Assembly: GCF_002878395.1 (NCBI RefSeq)
Contig: NC_061111.1
Location: 21,598,901-21,662,900, forward strand
DNA length: 64,000 nucleotides
Direction: 5' to 3'
Source of the DNA: Capsicum annuum
Lineage: Eukaryota; Streptophyta; Magnoliopsida; Solanales; Solanaceae
Part shown: one piece after another, positions 47,410 to 59,334 of the stretch
Layout: each line of letters opens with the position of its first letter
How positions within the stretch are numbered: the stretch's first letter is position 1
Translations under genes and position numbers: made by a program
The notes under the pieces: generated by a model
What the model was told of the DNA's origin: nothing
The model's input: the letters and a program-made list of their open reading frames with translations, nothing else
Database searches by the model: none

Positions 47410-49244
47410 TATTCATTAACAAAAAGCAAATGAAATCGTCTTTGAGAAAGTATAATCTAATCAAGAGGATGGAGTTTCTTTGTGATCGATCTAAAGGAGA
47501 CAATTGTAAGGTTATTTGCAAGCAATATATGTCGGGATGTGAATAGATATGCCCTTTAGAACAGTTTCCAGTGGTATGTGGAAGGCGGAAAAAATGATTG
47601 AGCATATTTATAATCCAAATAAATATAAGGAGGATCACCATAATTCAAATAGCGTCTTGATTGCTACTTCATTGATTCACTTATTAGGAAGGATCCAAAC
47701 ATTAGCATCAAAATGGTTCGCGAAAACATCAAAGGATTGCACCATTATACCCCTAGTTATCGAAAAGATCAAAAAGGTCAAAGAAAGGCATTTAAGATGG
47801 TATATGATGTTTTTGAAAGTTCTTTTAAGGCATTACCTGCATATATGACAGCATTGTAATCGTTCAATCCAGGCACTATCGTAGAGCGGGAGCATGATTC
47901 AACAACAATGCAAGGTGAGCACATATTCAAGTTTTTATTTTAGAGTTTCAAGGCCAGCATTGATGGATTTAAAAGTTATAGACTTATCATTTCAATAGAT
48001 GGCACTCATCTTTATGGCAAGTATGATATTAAACTATAAATTGTTGTCGCAATCGATGCAAACGGTAATATTTTTTCACTCGCATATGCTATAGTGGCGC
48101 GTGAAAGTTTTGACTCTTGGTCATGGTTTCTAACATTATTATGGAGGCATGTTGTTGGTGAGAGAAAATACCTTGGACTCATTTCAGACCGGCATCAAGA
48201 AATTTTGCAATGTGTTCAATCTTACGCCTGGTTGCAACCACCAAAAACACACCATAGATTTTGTGTTCAGCATTTGAAAGCTAATTTTAATTAAAAAAAA
48301 TTAAAATAGTGAACTCAAAAATCTGATGTGGCTGATTGCTTTGGAGCATCAGAAAAAAAATTCTTGCAGAGAATGCAATAAATTTAAGTAGTGTCCCCGA
48401 AAGCGTATAGATGGTTATGTAATCATTCTTTTAAAAAATGGACAATGAAAATGGATGAGGGTCGTAGATGGGGGGCTATGAAGACCAATGTATCTGAGTC
48501 ATACAATGATTTGTTGAAGAAAGCTCGGGGGCTTCCAGTGACTGCAATGATTCGCATGACCTTTCATGCCTTAGTTGATCGTTTTTTCGAAAGGGACAAA
48601 CTTGCTACTGCTTTGTTAGGGAAAAAAAAGGCATGTTTCCCTCTTGGTGTAGAGGACAATATTCAAGAATATTGGCAAGGAGCTTAATCACACACTGATA
48701 TGATGACCTATCAGACTGGTGATGGTGTGTTTGAGATTTTGACATTCGCAAAAAATGATAAGGGTGAAAAAGTTCACAAAGTTTCTGCCAAGGGTAAGAA
48801 ATGTTCTTGTGGAAAATGGAGAAATTTGCATATGCCATGCTCACATGCTATTAAATTTTGTGAAATTCATAGGATCGAGCCGAAGGATTATATTAGTAAG
48901 TACTACAATACGAAGTATTACAAACGAAGATATAGTGGAACTTTCACTATCGTGGGTCAGCACGCGTATTGGTCACCTTCTCCATTTCGTTTGATTGCAA
49001 ATATTGAATATTTGCAGACATCTAGTGTGGATTCAAGAACTCGACTCAAGAATGATATGGGCATTGTTCCTGCTCGCGTGGCACGAAAATGTAATATTTG
49101 TAAGCAAATAGGTCACACTAAGGCACGTTGTCCTAGAAGAAATTAGTAGTTTTGTAAAATAAAATTATATTCATATATTATTTGTTGTGAAAGCTCTATA
49201 TTTATTTATTGTTTATAGTGAAAATATCTTCTTTTTATGTAATT

Positions 49245-50210
49245 GCATGAAACTCAATTTGATTGATAATATCTATATTTTTAAGAAAAATTATTCTATT
49301 AATTATAGTAGTATTACGTAGTTTTCATTTGACTTTCACTGGTTTCATATTAAATAAGTAGTTGTAGATTGGTATTTGAATTAAAATCAATAGTTGAAAA
49401 GTGATAATATTGAAAATACAGTGTCTAGTCATAGTAATTCAAACAAGAAAATACCGTTGTATCAAATCCATCTGAAAAGTTTGAAGATACGTAAGGACTG
49501 TAAATCTTGAATCTCCATTGAAAAGAAAAGTTATAGAAACAAGATTTATAAGGATTGTGAATCTTGATGAAAAAAAGATAAGTTAGGGTTTGTGATTATG
49601 AAAAGGAATAATGCAATAGTCCATGTGTACCTTATAAGGTAAAAGGGCCTATATACCTTATAATTTATATTTTTTTTATTCCTCCGTTCTAAATTATTTG
49701 ACCTACTTTCTACATTTATTTGCTTCAAATTACTTGTCCTACTTATAATATTTTGTATGAAACTCAATTTGATTAATAATATTTATATTTTTTAGAAAAA
49801 TTATACTATTAATTATAGTAGTATTACGTAGTTTTCATTTTACTTTCACTGATTTCATATTAAATAAGTAGATGTAGATTGGTAGTTGAATTAAAATCAG
49901 TAGTTGGAAAGTGATAATGTTTAAAATACAGTATCTAGTCATATCAATTCAAACAAGAAAATAGTGTTATATCAAATCCATCTGAAAAGTCATAAGATTT
50001 CGTAAGGATTGCAAATCTTGAATCTTGATGCAAGAGAAGATAGGGTTTGTGACTGTGAAAAAGAATAAGGCAAGAGTTCCTGTATACTTTATAAGGTAAA
50101 TGGCCCTGCATACCTTACAATTTATACATTTTCTTATTCCTCTGTTTTAAATTATTTGAGCTACTTTCTACATTTACTTGTATCAAATTACTTGTCCTAC
50201 TTATAAAATC
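49245..50210 (+). repeat. Tandem duplication downstream of the transposase, offset 510 bp
   Basis: The unit starting ATGAAACTCAATTTGATT at 49247 recurs at 49757. The two copies match through TAGTAGTATTACGTAG, AATCCATCTGAAAAGT, TATAAGGTAAA-GGCCCT and ACTTGTCCTACTTATAA. Each copy holds one ACCTTATAAGGTAA-type palindrome or a variant. Confidence 0.85.
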
Positions 50211-51074
50211 AAGACTTTAAAAAAAAATATTCATATTAAGTATCATATTTTTGAAAATAGAATTGTTGAATTTCAAAGTCATTAAAATATAAATAACCCC
50301 TCTTTTTTCTATCACTACTACTCCAAAGTCATTTCTGTTTAATGACTCCAATTTTTCAGAAAAATTAATCTTTGATTTATACAACATGATTGTTTCTTAG
50401 TTATTAGGGTATAAGTATAAAAAAAAAAATATACATCTTCAATTATTGACATCTTAAGGGATATGCTAAGTACAAAGGAGTCATGCAATTTGAAACGGAG
50501 TAAGTATTTATTTCTCTCATCCTACCAAAATAATTATGTACTTGCAATAGCAATAGTGATTCAGAACTAGCCTGACATGCTTTCAATGCTCTATTCAATC
50601 TACATTACTATCACTATCAGCTTTCCTCCATTCAAGAAATCTATTCAATTTATATTGCTATTACTAACAACTCCCTTTCATTCCTTATTTTATAAAAATA
50701 AATTTAATGTGTACATGTGATTGTTCAAACTAGTATGCCACATTTTTAATGTGTTATCAAAATAAGCTATTCGAAATTATTTATCTCAATTTATTTATTT
50801 GAATAAATTATTTAAAATGTGTATAAAATGATATTATAAATTTTGAGTTATAAACTAAAATTTTTAACTTGCAGCTTTCATTATAAAGTGGTATAATGAA
50901 AGGATGAAAAAAAAAATTAGGCATTTTCAAAATGTAAAAATTGATTAAGAAAAAAATATTTTGATATCAAATAGTAACCAATTAAGTACTACAAATAATA
51001 GGCATTTTCAAGTTTATTACATTATACATAGAGAATTAAGCATTCAAAAGTAAAATTACAAAGTAAATGAATTC
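50211..51074. other. AT-rich spacer between the convergent pseudogenes
   Basis: No gene is seen. A short phrase AGGCATTTTCAA occurs twice (near 50920 and 51000). Confidence 0.4.
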
Positions 51075-54000
51075 TTAACGTCTTCTACGGGGAGCTTGTT
51101 CTCGAATGCAAAAATTTCTGGAACACATAACTATTGGTATATGTGTCCTTGTTGATCGTCGAGGGTTATCTAAGTCTATAAAATTTTTATTTATTAATAT
51201 ATTAAAATTTTAAAATCATTCATTTAAAAGGTAAGTAAATCAAGAAGTAACACCATACGAATGTTTGGGAAGTCTCTTCAACTACATTGGGTTCATGGGA
51301 TATTGATTCATGTAATAACATAATAAATTATTAATATACTACTTAACTATAAAGTTAACATAAATATAATATAGTAATAATGATCGTACACTTACCTCAA
51401 AAAAATTTAATCTTGCAGTGAAAGGAGAGTTGTGCAATGAAAATTAACGCATTGTGGGATGAACATTAGAAAAGTATTCAATAAATTGTTTAAAGCCACT
51501 TACCCCAACAGGTGAAGTTACAAAATCAGAACTTTGTTCATGAGAATAATTTATTCCACTAGTCGAGACTCCAACATAAACACATGCGGGGTAATATGGC
51601 TCAACATTAGTTGTAGCCAACGACAGATTGAAATTACTTTCATATTGTACCTCATGATCACTCGAATTTTCTTCATAAACTAAATTATGTTCAACATGAA
51701 CTTTGTTTCGTTGTAGTCCACCCCTCCCACCACCTTGACGAGCTTTCTCTCTTGGTGCAGCTGATCGTCGATGAACTTGAACTGATGACGGTTGCTCATA
51801 TTCATTCGATGGTGTGTACTTTGAATCAAAAGTCAAACGCGTTTTCAAAGAGGCAGCAGTCATTGACTCTAGGGAAATCGATGCAAATTGCGCTAAGATT
51901 TGCTTCACCTCTTCTGATTGATTATTATCATTCACAAGACTTTGATCAATTTGATATGACCTTATATGTTCCCTAGCCTAAAAAAATAAAAATTAATACA
52001 TTAGTTGGTAAAAAAATCATTGACATGTATTAACAAAAAATTAAAAAATGTACATGTTAATGCTTCATGTCTGCCTGTCATCGGTTGGTATCCAACTTAA
52101 GCAATATGTATTGAATTTTCAATTATAAGGCGCGAGGGATAGAAATATCATTGATTGTAATCTTCTTGGTTGATCATGTAATGGGGGTGAACAATACTAT
52201 CATAGCACTCATTCCACTTCTGTTCCGTTTCATTTAACAACATAACAATCTTCTGTGTTATTCGAAATCATTTATCGTGTTTAAAATGAAATGGTTTGTA
52301 CTCAGGTGAAACAGGTATGTATTGTACATAACCAAATTATCGCATAACACGATCAATCATGTGTCATTCACGATGAATTTCATAAATAAGTGAAACTTTA
52401 GTCATCCAAATAAAGCGTCTTCGACGACACCATTCGGGCAACTCATTAATGAGTTGCTCAAAATATGACTGCCAAATAAACTACAAAATAATAAGAATAT
52501 TATGATTAATGTGTCAAAGAATTTATCTAATCTTTACTTAGTTTAGTAAATAACAGGTATATGTTTACTTATCTTTACTGGTTTAATTTGTAACAACTCA
52601 TAATATATAATATAAAAAAATTTTAAAATATAAATATAAAATTTGACCTATGTGCGCATAAATTTTTCTATAAAATTCAACATTATTAGAATTACTTTCA
52701 ATGAAGTGGATGATGTTAAGAATTTAACTCTAGCCCAAATATGTATTTTAAAAAATTCACTATGAAGTGGATGATATTAATGACAACTACCATTATTTAT
52801 AAAGAAACATAATATGATTGTGAAATATCTCTTTGACAATAGTAAAATTTATATAATCAACCAAAAAAATATTATATATAGCAGGGTCTAAGATTTATAG
52901 TGAAAGTTACTACACAATGTATGGACATAACTCTCCAAAGTACAATAGTTAACATTTTACATACTATAACAATTTAGCATTTCACCACTCTTATATATAT
53001 TAGCTTTATTTAGTTGGTGGAGCATTGCATTATATTACTACAAACAAAACAAACTAAGGAAAAAAAAAAAAAAAATGACATGATAATATAAAAAATATCT
53101 GCTTCTCAGTAAGGTTGTCTAATACATCTCTTATTATGACAAGCACACTACGAGCCTCATTTTGATGAGTTCTGCCTCAAAATTATTTACGTGCATGTGC
53201 AGTCGGGACCTTCAAATTTTCCTCGCTCAGAGGCAGTGAAAGTGATTGCAATGGGACAATACGTTCCTGTGCCCATACACAAAAAAATATAATCAACAAT
53301 AGTTATCATCGTAATAAAATTAAATAATTCAAAATAGAAAAAAAATATTATAAAGTTCACATACCTGCAATAACAAAACAAAATCACTAATGTAGTGCGA
53401 CTTCTCCATCGACGCAGGACACAAACAAAAATAAAGATACGATAGCGCAGCGGCTCCCCAAGCTTATGTTGACTTTGAGGGTAAGTCACACATATCAATC
53501 AAAAAGTCTGTACTAAATTTGTTTCCAGATTTATCAAAAAATATTGTTTCGCCTCACAATCAAAAAAGGTACACCCTAACTCTTCGTTGCACCTCTTATT
53601 CCTCAGTTTCATCTGTTAATTCATTCAGATTTTCCATGTATTCCTTTAATCTCATTAAAAAAATTATGTTTCCTTGAAAAAAGTCTAGATCAGGTATCCA
53701 TCCTGTAAATTCGGCAAACATTTGTTGCCTGTTAATAGGTAACACCTGAGCAGCCTCTGGATGAAGAATGGGTGTTTCATCTACGACTACTCCAAACATG
53801 AGTTTCATGTCTTGTAAGGTTATAGTCACTTCACCCATTCTTAGGTGAAAGGTATGCGTTTCTGGTTGACACCTTTCAACAAGTGCAGTAATAAGGGAAT
53901 AATCGCATGGAACGAATCCAACATCTATAACGCCCCTAAAATCACAAATACTAAAATAATTAAGAAGATGGAGATGGAACAGATGATTTCTAACATGTTG

Positions 54001-54150
54001 CCAAAAATCATTATCATCACACCGCACTATCAAACATGTCTTTTCTTCTTTTAATTTGTCTTTACAAATAGTCTCGGACCGATTCTTACTTTGCATGGCA
54101 TATATGTCATACTGTGATGGTCCTGGAAGCACAAAGTGTTGATATTTCAT
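51075..54150 (-). pseudogene. Plant mobile domain (PMD) gene, MAIN-like, decayed
   Basis: Translation from the ATG at 54148-54150 gives 184 codons with the PMD core, including DVGFVPCDYSLITALVERC, TFHLRMGEVTITLQDM and LMFGVVVDETPI. In the same phase, after stops at 53596 and three more before 53470, the domain goes on: FLIDMCDLPSK, then [14 protein letters not shown]. An intron donor follows LLLQ near 53366, and WAQERIVPLQ resumes after it. The frame at 51444-51935 (basic and Ser-rich) and a last segment ending RREQAPRRRR-like at 51075 appear to be the C-terminal exons. PMD proteins occur both as host silencing factors and inside MULE and Gypsy transposons. Here the neighbour is a MULE transposase. 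Confidence 0.72.
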
Positions 54151-54499
54151 ATCTATATAGAAAAAAAATTAAAATTAGATTTGATATGGATTTCATACAA
54201 AGTGTTAATTTACACATGCATGCAACTAAAGGGAAAGTTTTTTACACATGCATGACAATACTTACTTAACGTAGGTTTAGACTTAACAAGTTAATATAAT
54301 AACAATAATATTTGATAAATTAGTAAGCTACAAAAATGATTAATAATATTATACTACATACTTTTTGTTAGGTATTGGAAAAAATAATACGAAAAGGTGA
54401 TTAAGTATACCTTAAAGTGAATTTTTTTTGATGAAATAGACTTTAAGCAGAAACAAACACCCAAATAATATAGATGAATAGAGTGAATGGTAATGTGAA

Positions 54500-54625
54500 T
54501 AAATAAATGAAATGAATGGGTGGTATATAAAAGAAAATTGATAAGGTAAAAGACATAATTTGCCTTGTAAGGTAAGGGACACATTTTACCTTGTAATGTA
54601 AGAAACACATTTTACCTTATAATGT
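54500..54625 (-). promoter_or_regulatory. AAGGTAA repeats and TATA-like site before the PMD gene
   Basis: On the minus strand three copies of TTATAAGGTAAAATGTG-type sequence lie at 54540-54625. TTTTATATACC near 54520 is a TATA-like site. The layout mirrors that before the transposase. Confidence 0.5.
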
Positions 54626-54705
54626 AGTGCATTTAAAATAAATTCGTCACTGAATAGTCCCTACGTCCATAAATAATTGTTCACTTTTAACTTGACATAT
54701 GCCAT

Positions 54706-55640
54706 TGTTGGACAATAAAATTTTGAGGCCGAAAAATAAATAATTCGAGACAAGAAAAATATATTGCAACAATCAATTTATTGATTTCAATGCGAGTGTT
54801 ACAATCTCTATGAATCCTCTGATTCGCCTTTTCAAATATAAATTTAAGGGCTTAAAACTTGATATTGAATTTGAACTTGATTTCTTGATTTGAGGGATTT
54901 GATTTTGATTTGTGCTTGAATTCAAGGACTTTTGAGCTTGTTCTTGAATACTGTGGTTTTGATCTTGAATCTTGATGAACTTGATTTGAATGCTTGAGAT
55001 TTTTAGAGAAACTGCGGCGTTTGATCCACGAGCTTTCTCTTGCTACTTTTTAGAGTTCTGGGGTCCTTTTGTCTGAATTATGAGACCCCTATTTATAGTT
55101 GTAGGAAAGGAATAGTCATGATGAATATAGACTTCTTTTGACCAATCAGATTTAAGTGATGTGGCGTCTTTTATGGGCTTTTATTTCATGGGTCTGCTAC
55201 ATCATTTTGACATGTGGCATGGTCCTATTAGATCTTTCCTTGATTTGGCATGCCACGTCATTTGACACGTGGCACTTATTTGGAGCCTCTAGAATATGAC
55301 AATATCTTGGCCTTAGTAAAGTGGGCTCATCATTTATAGCCCAAATTAATAGACTAGCCTAATAAAGATTGAACTTTATTTAAATTCATATATGTTTGGA
55401 CTTAAATAATTAATCCAATTATATTAATCCGCACTATTCATTTGGGATTAATATATTTTGAATTTAATATAATTCAAATTTTGTACGAATTTTAATTTAA
55501 TAAAATTTAGTTGTCCACAAACTACCCCTACTTCAAGACTTGTCAAGATATTTTATTATTCCCAGAGTAGGCTTGAAGTAAAAAAAATAAAATGAACCAA
55601 TATACGTACTACTACATAAGGACATGCTGGAAAATCGACA
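54706..55640 (-). repeat. 3' LTR of the Tat element, 935 bp
   Basis: On the plus strand it starts TGTTGGACAATAAAATTTTG and ends AAAATCGACA. The minus-strand promoter CTATAAATAG lies at 55089-55098, as expected between U3 and R. The partner LTR is not in the window, so the ends rest on the TG...CA rule, the adjacent purine tract and the promoter position. Confidence 0.65.
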
Positions 55641-55660
55641 TTTTTTCCTTTTCCTTCTTT
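55641..55660 (-). promoter_or_regulatory. Polypurine tract of the Tat element
   Basis: The minus strand reads a run of A and G (AAAGAAGGAAAAGGAAAAAA) ending exactly at the LTR start. It would prime plus-strand DNA synthesis. Confidence 0.6.
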
Positions 55661-56204
55661 ATGCCCACGTGTATACATACAAAAGATCATTTAAGGTGAA
55701 GTGTAAATACTTTCTTGTTATTTTGCATTAGAATTAGGATTTCAGGACACGGTCACCGCCTTAATTCTCACAATTCTATTTGATTAAGGATATAGCAACC
55801 GCCACCGTTTCGTCCCTATAAATAGATATTGACCAACCCTTATAAGTATCAACTCCAATCATAGTTTGTACTGTTTCATCCATTTGATTGCTTGTCTTGG
55901 TAAGTAATATTTTAATCACTTTTACCTTTTCAATTATTATCATTCATCTTTTGTCAGAAAAACGTTGGTCCTTATAACTTGGACGTAATTGCTCTTGATT
56001 CGCCATAACTCATGTAATCTTGGACTCATATGGACAATATCCTTCTCCCTTTTTTTTTCAGCAAGTATATTAATTTTAAAGAGAGCAGCTTTCACAAATC
56101 TCTGACGGTTAATCATCTATCCATATTTAGGTAAATATCTTCTATGTCATGTTTTTGCTTTCTTTCTTGTTTCTCCTATATTTTTTATAGGGTTGAAACA
56201 AATA

Positions 56205-56505
56205 GCAATATGCAACCATTAATTGAAGGTGGTGGTCGTCGGCTTAAGGTGTGTGAGGCTTCGTCACCTCAAGACCCGACCAATTTTATTTGAAGACGGT
56301 GAACGTCGGATTAAGGTGTGCGAGACTTCGTCATCTCAAGACCCGACTAATTTTGCTTGAAGACGGTGGACGTCGACTTAAGGTGTGTGAGGCTTCGTCA
56401 CCTCAAGACCCGACTAATTTTGTTTGAAGACAGTGATGTCGGCTTAAGGTGTGCGAGGCTTCGTCGCCTCAAGACCCCACCAATTTTACTTGAAGACGGT
56501 CCCTT
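56205..56505. repeat. Tandem array, four copies of a 67-bp unit
   Basis: TTAAGGTGTG-GAG-CTTCGTC begins near 56244, 56311, 56378 and 56444, spacing 66-67 bp. Each unit continues with CTCAAGACCC-AC-AATTTT and TTGAAGAC-GT. Confidence 0.92.
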
Positions 56506-56519
56506 TACATAACAAATCC

Positions 56520-57105
56520 ATCATAATGCCAGCTTAAGGTGCAAAGGGACAAATCTTTTCCACCTTAAGGCATGGAAATTTTTAATATCCTTTTAAGGAT
56601 AAACACGTAAGAGGCCAGTTTAAGGTGCAAAGCGACAAATTTTATCCACCTTAAGGCATGGAAATTTTGAGATCCTTTTAAGATTAAACCCGTGAGAGGC
56701 CTGCTTAAGGTGAAAACGAACAAATCTTGTCCACCTTAAGGCATGAAAATTTTTTATATCCTTTTAAGGATAAACATGTAAGAGGCCAACTTAAGGTGCA
56801 AAGGAACAAATTTTGTCTACCTTAAAGCATGGAAATTTTGAAATCCTTTTAAGGATAAACCCGTGAGAGGTCAGCTTAAGGTGAAAAGGGACAAATTTTG
56901 TCCACCTTAAGGCATGGAACTTTTGAGATCCTTTTTAAGGATAAACCCGCTAGAGGCCAGCTTAAGGTGCAAAGAGATGAATTTTGACCACCTTAAGGCA
57001 TGAAAATTTCGATATCGTTTTAAGGATAAACTCGTTAGAGGCCCTCTTAAGGTGAAAACGAACAAATCTTGTCCACCTTAAGGCATGTAAATTTTAAGAT
57101 CCTTC
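56520..57105. repeat. Tandem array, seven copies of an 85-bp hairpin unit
   Basis: Units start at about 56528, 56611, 56696, 56782, 56867, 56952 and 57038. In each, CTTAAGGTG is followed by a GGGACAAAT-like segment, TTGTCC and CACCTTAAG, so the unit folds on itself. A second small palindrome, CCTTTTAAGG, follows in most. The arrays lie between integrase and LTR. Confidence 0.92.
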
Positions 57106-57109
57106 TAGT

Positions 57110-57500
57110 TGTAGGCTTGGAGAACTTTGGCATTCCAAATCCCATTGAAGGAACTCTCTTTCTTTTCGATGGGTTGCCCCCATTGAGTCACAAATATTTA
57201 GAGTAAGTCCAAAATTTAATTAGAATAGTTTCATACTTGGTATCCATATGGTAGATACTACAGGAACATATTTTTTTTGACACTCATGCAACTGAACTCA
57301 GAATGAAATTCCAAGCACCTACTTTACCTTAGTAAAGAGGATCAAGTCACAACGTAGTTCTGGGTGAGTGTTTTTTTTGTGTCCTAACTTTTGCCTAGGC
57401 CGCCTCTTTCGAGGTTTTCAACCTAGCGGACTTTTATTTTTATTTTTATTTTTATTTTTATTTTTATTTTTAGCCTTACACAATTTATACTCTTACGGGC
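57110..57500. other. Untranslated region between arrays and integrase
   Basis: No coding domain. 57428-57472 is a (TTTTA)n-type run, nine copies of TTTTTA or TTTTAT. Near 57505-57570 a segment containing GTGCCTTAAGGAGTGTACAT is repeated about every 40 bp. Confidence 0.6.
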
Positions 57501-57641
57501 TAGGAGTGGACATGCAGTTTATACTCGTGCCTTAAGGAGTGTACATGCAGTTTATACTTGTGCCTTAAGGAGTGTACATCTTCCTTCAAGGATTGTACTT
57601 CTTTAAGAACTTGGCGTTGATAGGACCAATTTTTACGTCGT

Positions 57642-58820
57642 CTACATCGACAAGCTTGTAAGCACCATTTGAATATGCCTCTTGTACGACATATGGTCAT
57701 CCCACTTTGGGGTAAATTTACCCCCAAAATTACGAGAAGTGATAATGGGCCTTCTTACAGCAAGGACTTTATCTCCAACTTGGAAGAACCTCAAGCGAAC
57801 CTTTTTGTTGAAAGAACGAGATAGCCGGGCTTGATAGCATTCAAGATTTTGTTGAGCCTCTAGCCTATTCTCATCAAGAGTTTCTAAATCCACAAGATGC
57901 AACTTAGCATTTTCTTCATCTGTGAGCCCTTCTTGAATATCCAGTCTCAAAAAAGGTATTTGACGCTCAAGTGGCAGGACTGCTTCAACACCAAAAGTTA
58001 GTGAGTATGGGGTTGCTTGCGTCAGTGAACGGTAAGTTGTCCTACAAGCCCATAAAGCTTCTTTCATTCGCTCATGCCAGTCTTGTTTGAATTTGGAGAT
58101 GACTTTCTTTAACAAACTGCATAAAGTTTTATTGAATGCTTCGGCTAGACCATTGGCGGCAGCATGATACATAGAAGACTTGCGTTGCTTGAAACCAAAG
58201 AGATCACAGATTTTGTTCATCAGCTTGTTATCAAATGTCTTTCCATTATCAGTTATTATGTACTGAGGAATCCCAAAGCGGTAGATGATATTCACTCGGA
58301 TGAAGTTTACAATATTTTCTTTCTTTACTTCCTTGTGAGCAACAGCTTCAGCCAATTTTGACAAGTAATCTGTCGCGGCCAAGATGTATAAGTGTCCGTC
58401 CACTAGAAGATTTTGATAGTGGACCAACAACATCCATTCCCCAAGCATTGAACGGCCAAGATGATACAGTTGGGTGTAGTACTTCAGGAGGTTGATGAAT
58501 AAAATTCACATGGAATTGAAAAGCTTTGCATCTTCTAGCATAGTCCAAGCAATCTTTCACCATCGTTGTCCAATAATATCCCATCCTTTTAATATAAAAA
58601 TGGAGCTTCGATCCAGACTAATATGATCCACAAACTCCTGAGTGCATTTCTTGTAAAGCTTGAATTGTTTCTTCCTCTCCCAAACATCATAAGAGTACTC
58701 CTTCAAATGATCTTCGGTACAATATGTCTTTGTAGTAAAGGAAGCGAGGTGCACGACAACGAATATCAGTCCTTCTCCTTGGATCTTCTGGAAGTATTCC
58801 ATAACATAAGTAGTCAATGA
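57642..58820 (-). pseudogene. Tat integrase remnant
   Basis: The zinc-binding region and the linker lie at 58820-58450 with FIHQPPEVLHPTVSSWPFNA. The three catalytic residues are all kept: D in AWGMDVVGPL, D in IITDNGKTF and E in NGLAEAFNKTL. The C-terminal part includes FQVGDKVLAVRRPIITSRN. The frame changes near 58450 and 58560 and ends early near 57642. It would insert the DNA copy into the genome. Confidence 0.85.
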
Positions 58821-58827
58821 TAGGTTG

Positions 58828-59334
58828 TCACCAATCCTCTTTTACAGCTTCGGACACAACGATGAGGTATTCAACCTTGCCTTTTATGTCCTCATCCTCA
58901 TTCGACTGTGGTACTACCCATTCTTGGAGTATAGTAACTCGTGTTTGATTCGAAAGAGTTAGAGTTAAAGCCAAAGCAGCTAGAGCATCAGCTTGCTTAT
59001 TTTCTTTCCTTGGCACATGCTGGAGGGTTACTTCTCCAAGACTTCCCATCAATTTCTGTGCATAATCATGATATGGTCTTAACTCAGGCTTTCAGACTTC
59101 ATAGTTTCCCAAAAGCTGCTTCATCACCAATTGGGAGTCACTAAAAACTTGTAATTGTAGTTGCTTCATGTCGACAGCCATCTCAAGTCTGAGTATGAGC
59201 GCTTGATATTCAGCAACATTATTGGAGTAATGATTCATCACGGTAAACGAGTAGGGGATGACCTCTTCTTTTGGAGTGACAAACACTACGCCAGCACCAG
59301 CTCCATCTCGATGTGCAGTACCATTAAAGTACAT
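58828..59334 (-). pseudogene. Second (Tat-type) RNase H remnant
   Basis: The frame starts MYFNGTAHRDGAGAG; relatives have YFDG, so the first metal-binding aspartate is asparagine. The glutamate in NNVAEYQAL and aspartate in VFSDSQLV are kept. A stop near 59092 separates the rest (VTLQHVPRKENKQADALA, 59052-58828), which is the domain's usual end. Confidence 0.82.

Larger units (their letters stand above)
42454..49146 (+). pseudogene. MULE transposase (mudrA-like), split by a LINE
   Basis: Exon 1 (42454-43052) carries the plant MULE N-terminal region. Two introns with GT-AG ends (43053-43126 and 43432-43518) leave the frame in phase. Exon 3 is interrupted by the LINE at 43535-47409 and resumes at 47420 in the same codon, reading into the zinc-binding DNA-binding domain (KVICKQYMSGC). 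The DDE catalytic region follows: IISIDGTHLYGKY near 47985 and LGLISDRHQEI near 48180. The C-terminus has the SWIM finger CSCGKWRNLHMPCSHA and the knuckle CNICKQIGHTKARC ending at 49146. In-frame stops at 43155, 43404, 47544, about 47855, 47941 and 48036 and frame changes (near 47550 and 47690) disable it. This enzyme would cut and move MULEs. Confidence 0.88.
42130..54630. mobile_element. Possible two-gene MULE: transposase and convergent PMD gene
   Basis: The transposase pseudogene (+) and the PMD pseudogene (-) face each other. Each is preceded by a TATA box and, further out, by a cluster of AAGGTAA/TTACCTT repeats (42140-42330 and 54540-54625). The two clusters could mark the subterminal ends of one element of about 8.6 kb before the LINE insertion. 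I could not find terminal inverted repeats or a 9-bp target duplication, and similar motifs also occur at 49630 and 50085. The limits are therefore tentative, and two separate elements remain possible. Confidence 0.4.

Noticed and set aside
47240..47641. Minus-strand frame with a run of threonines
   Set aside because: It is antisense to the LINE tail, where (TTG)n gives the repeated codons, and to the transposase.
56205..57105. CRISPR-like array
   Set aside because: The units are contiguous tandem repeats without unique spacers, lie in a plant retrotransposon and have no cas genes nearby.
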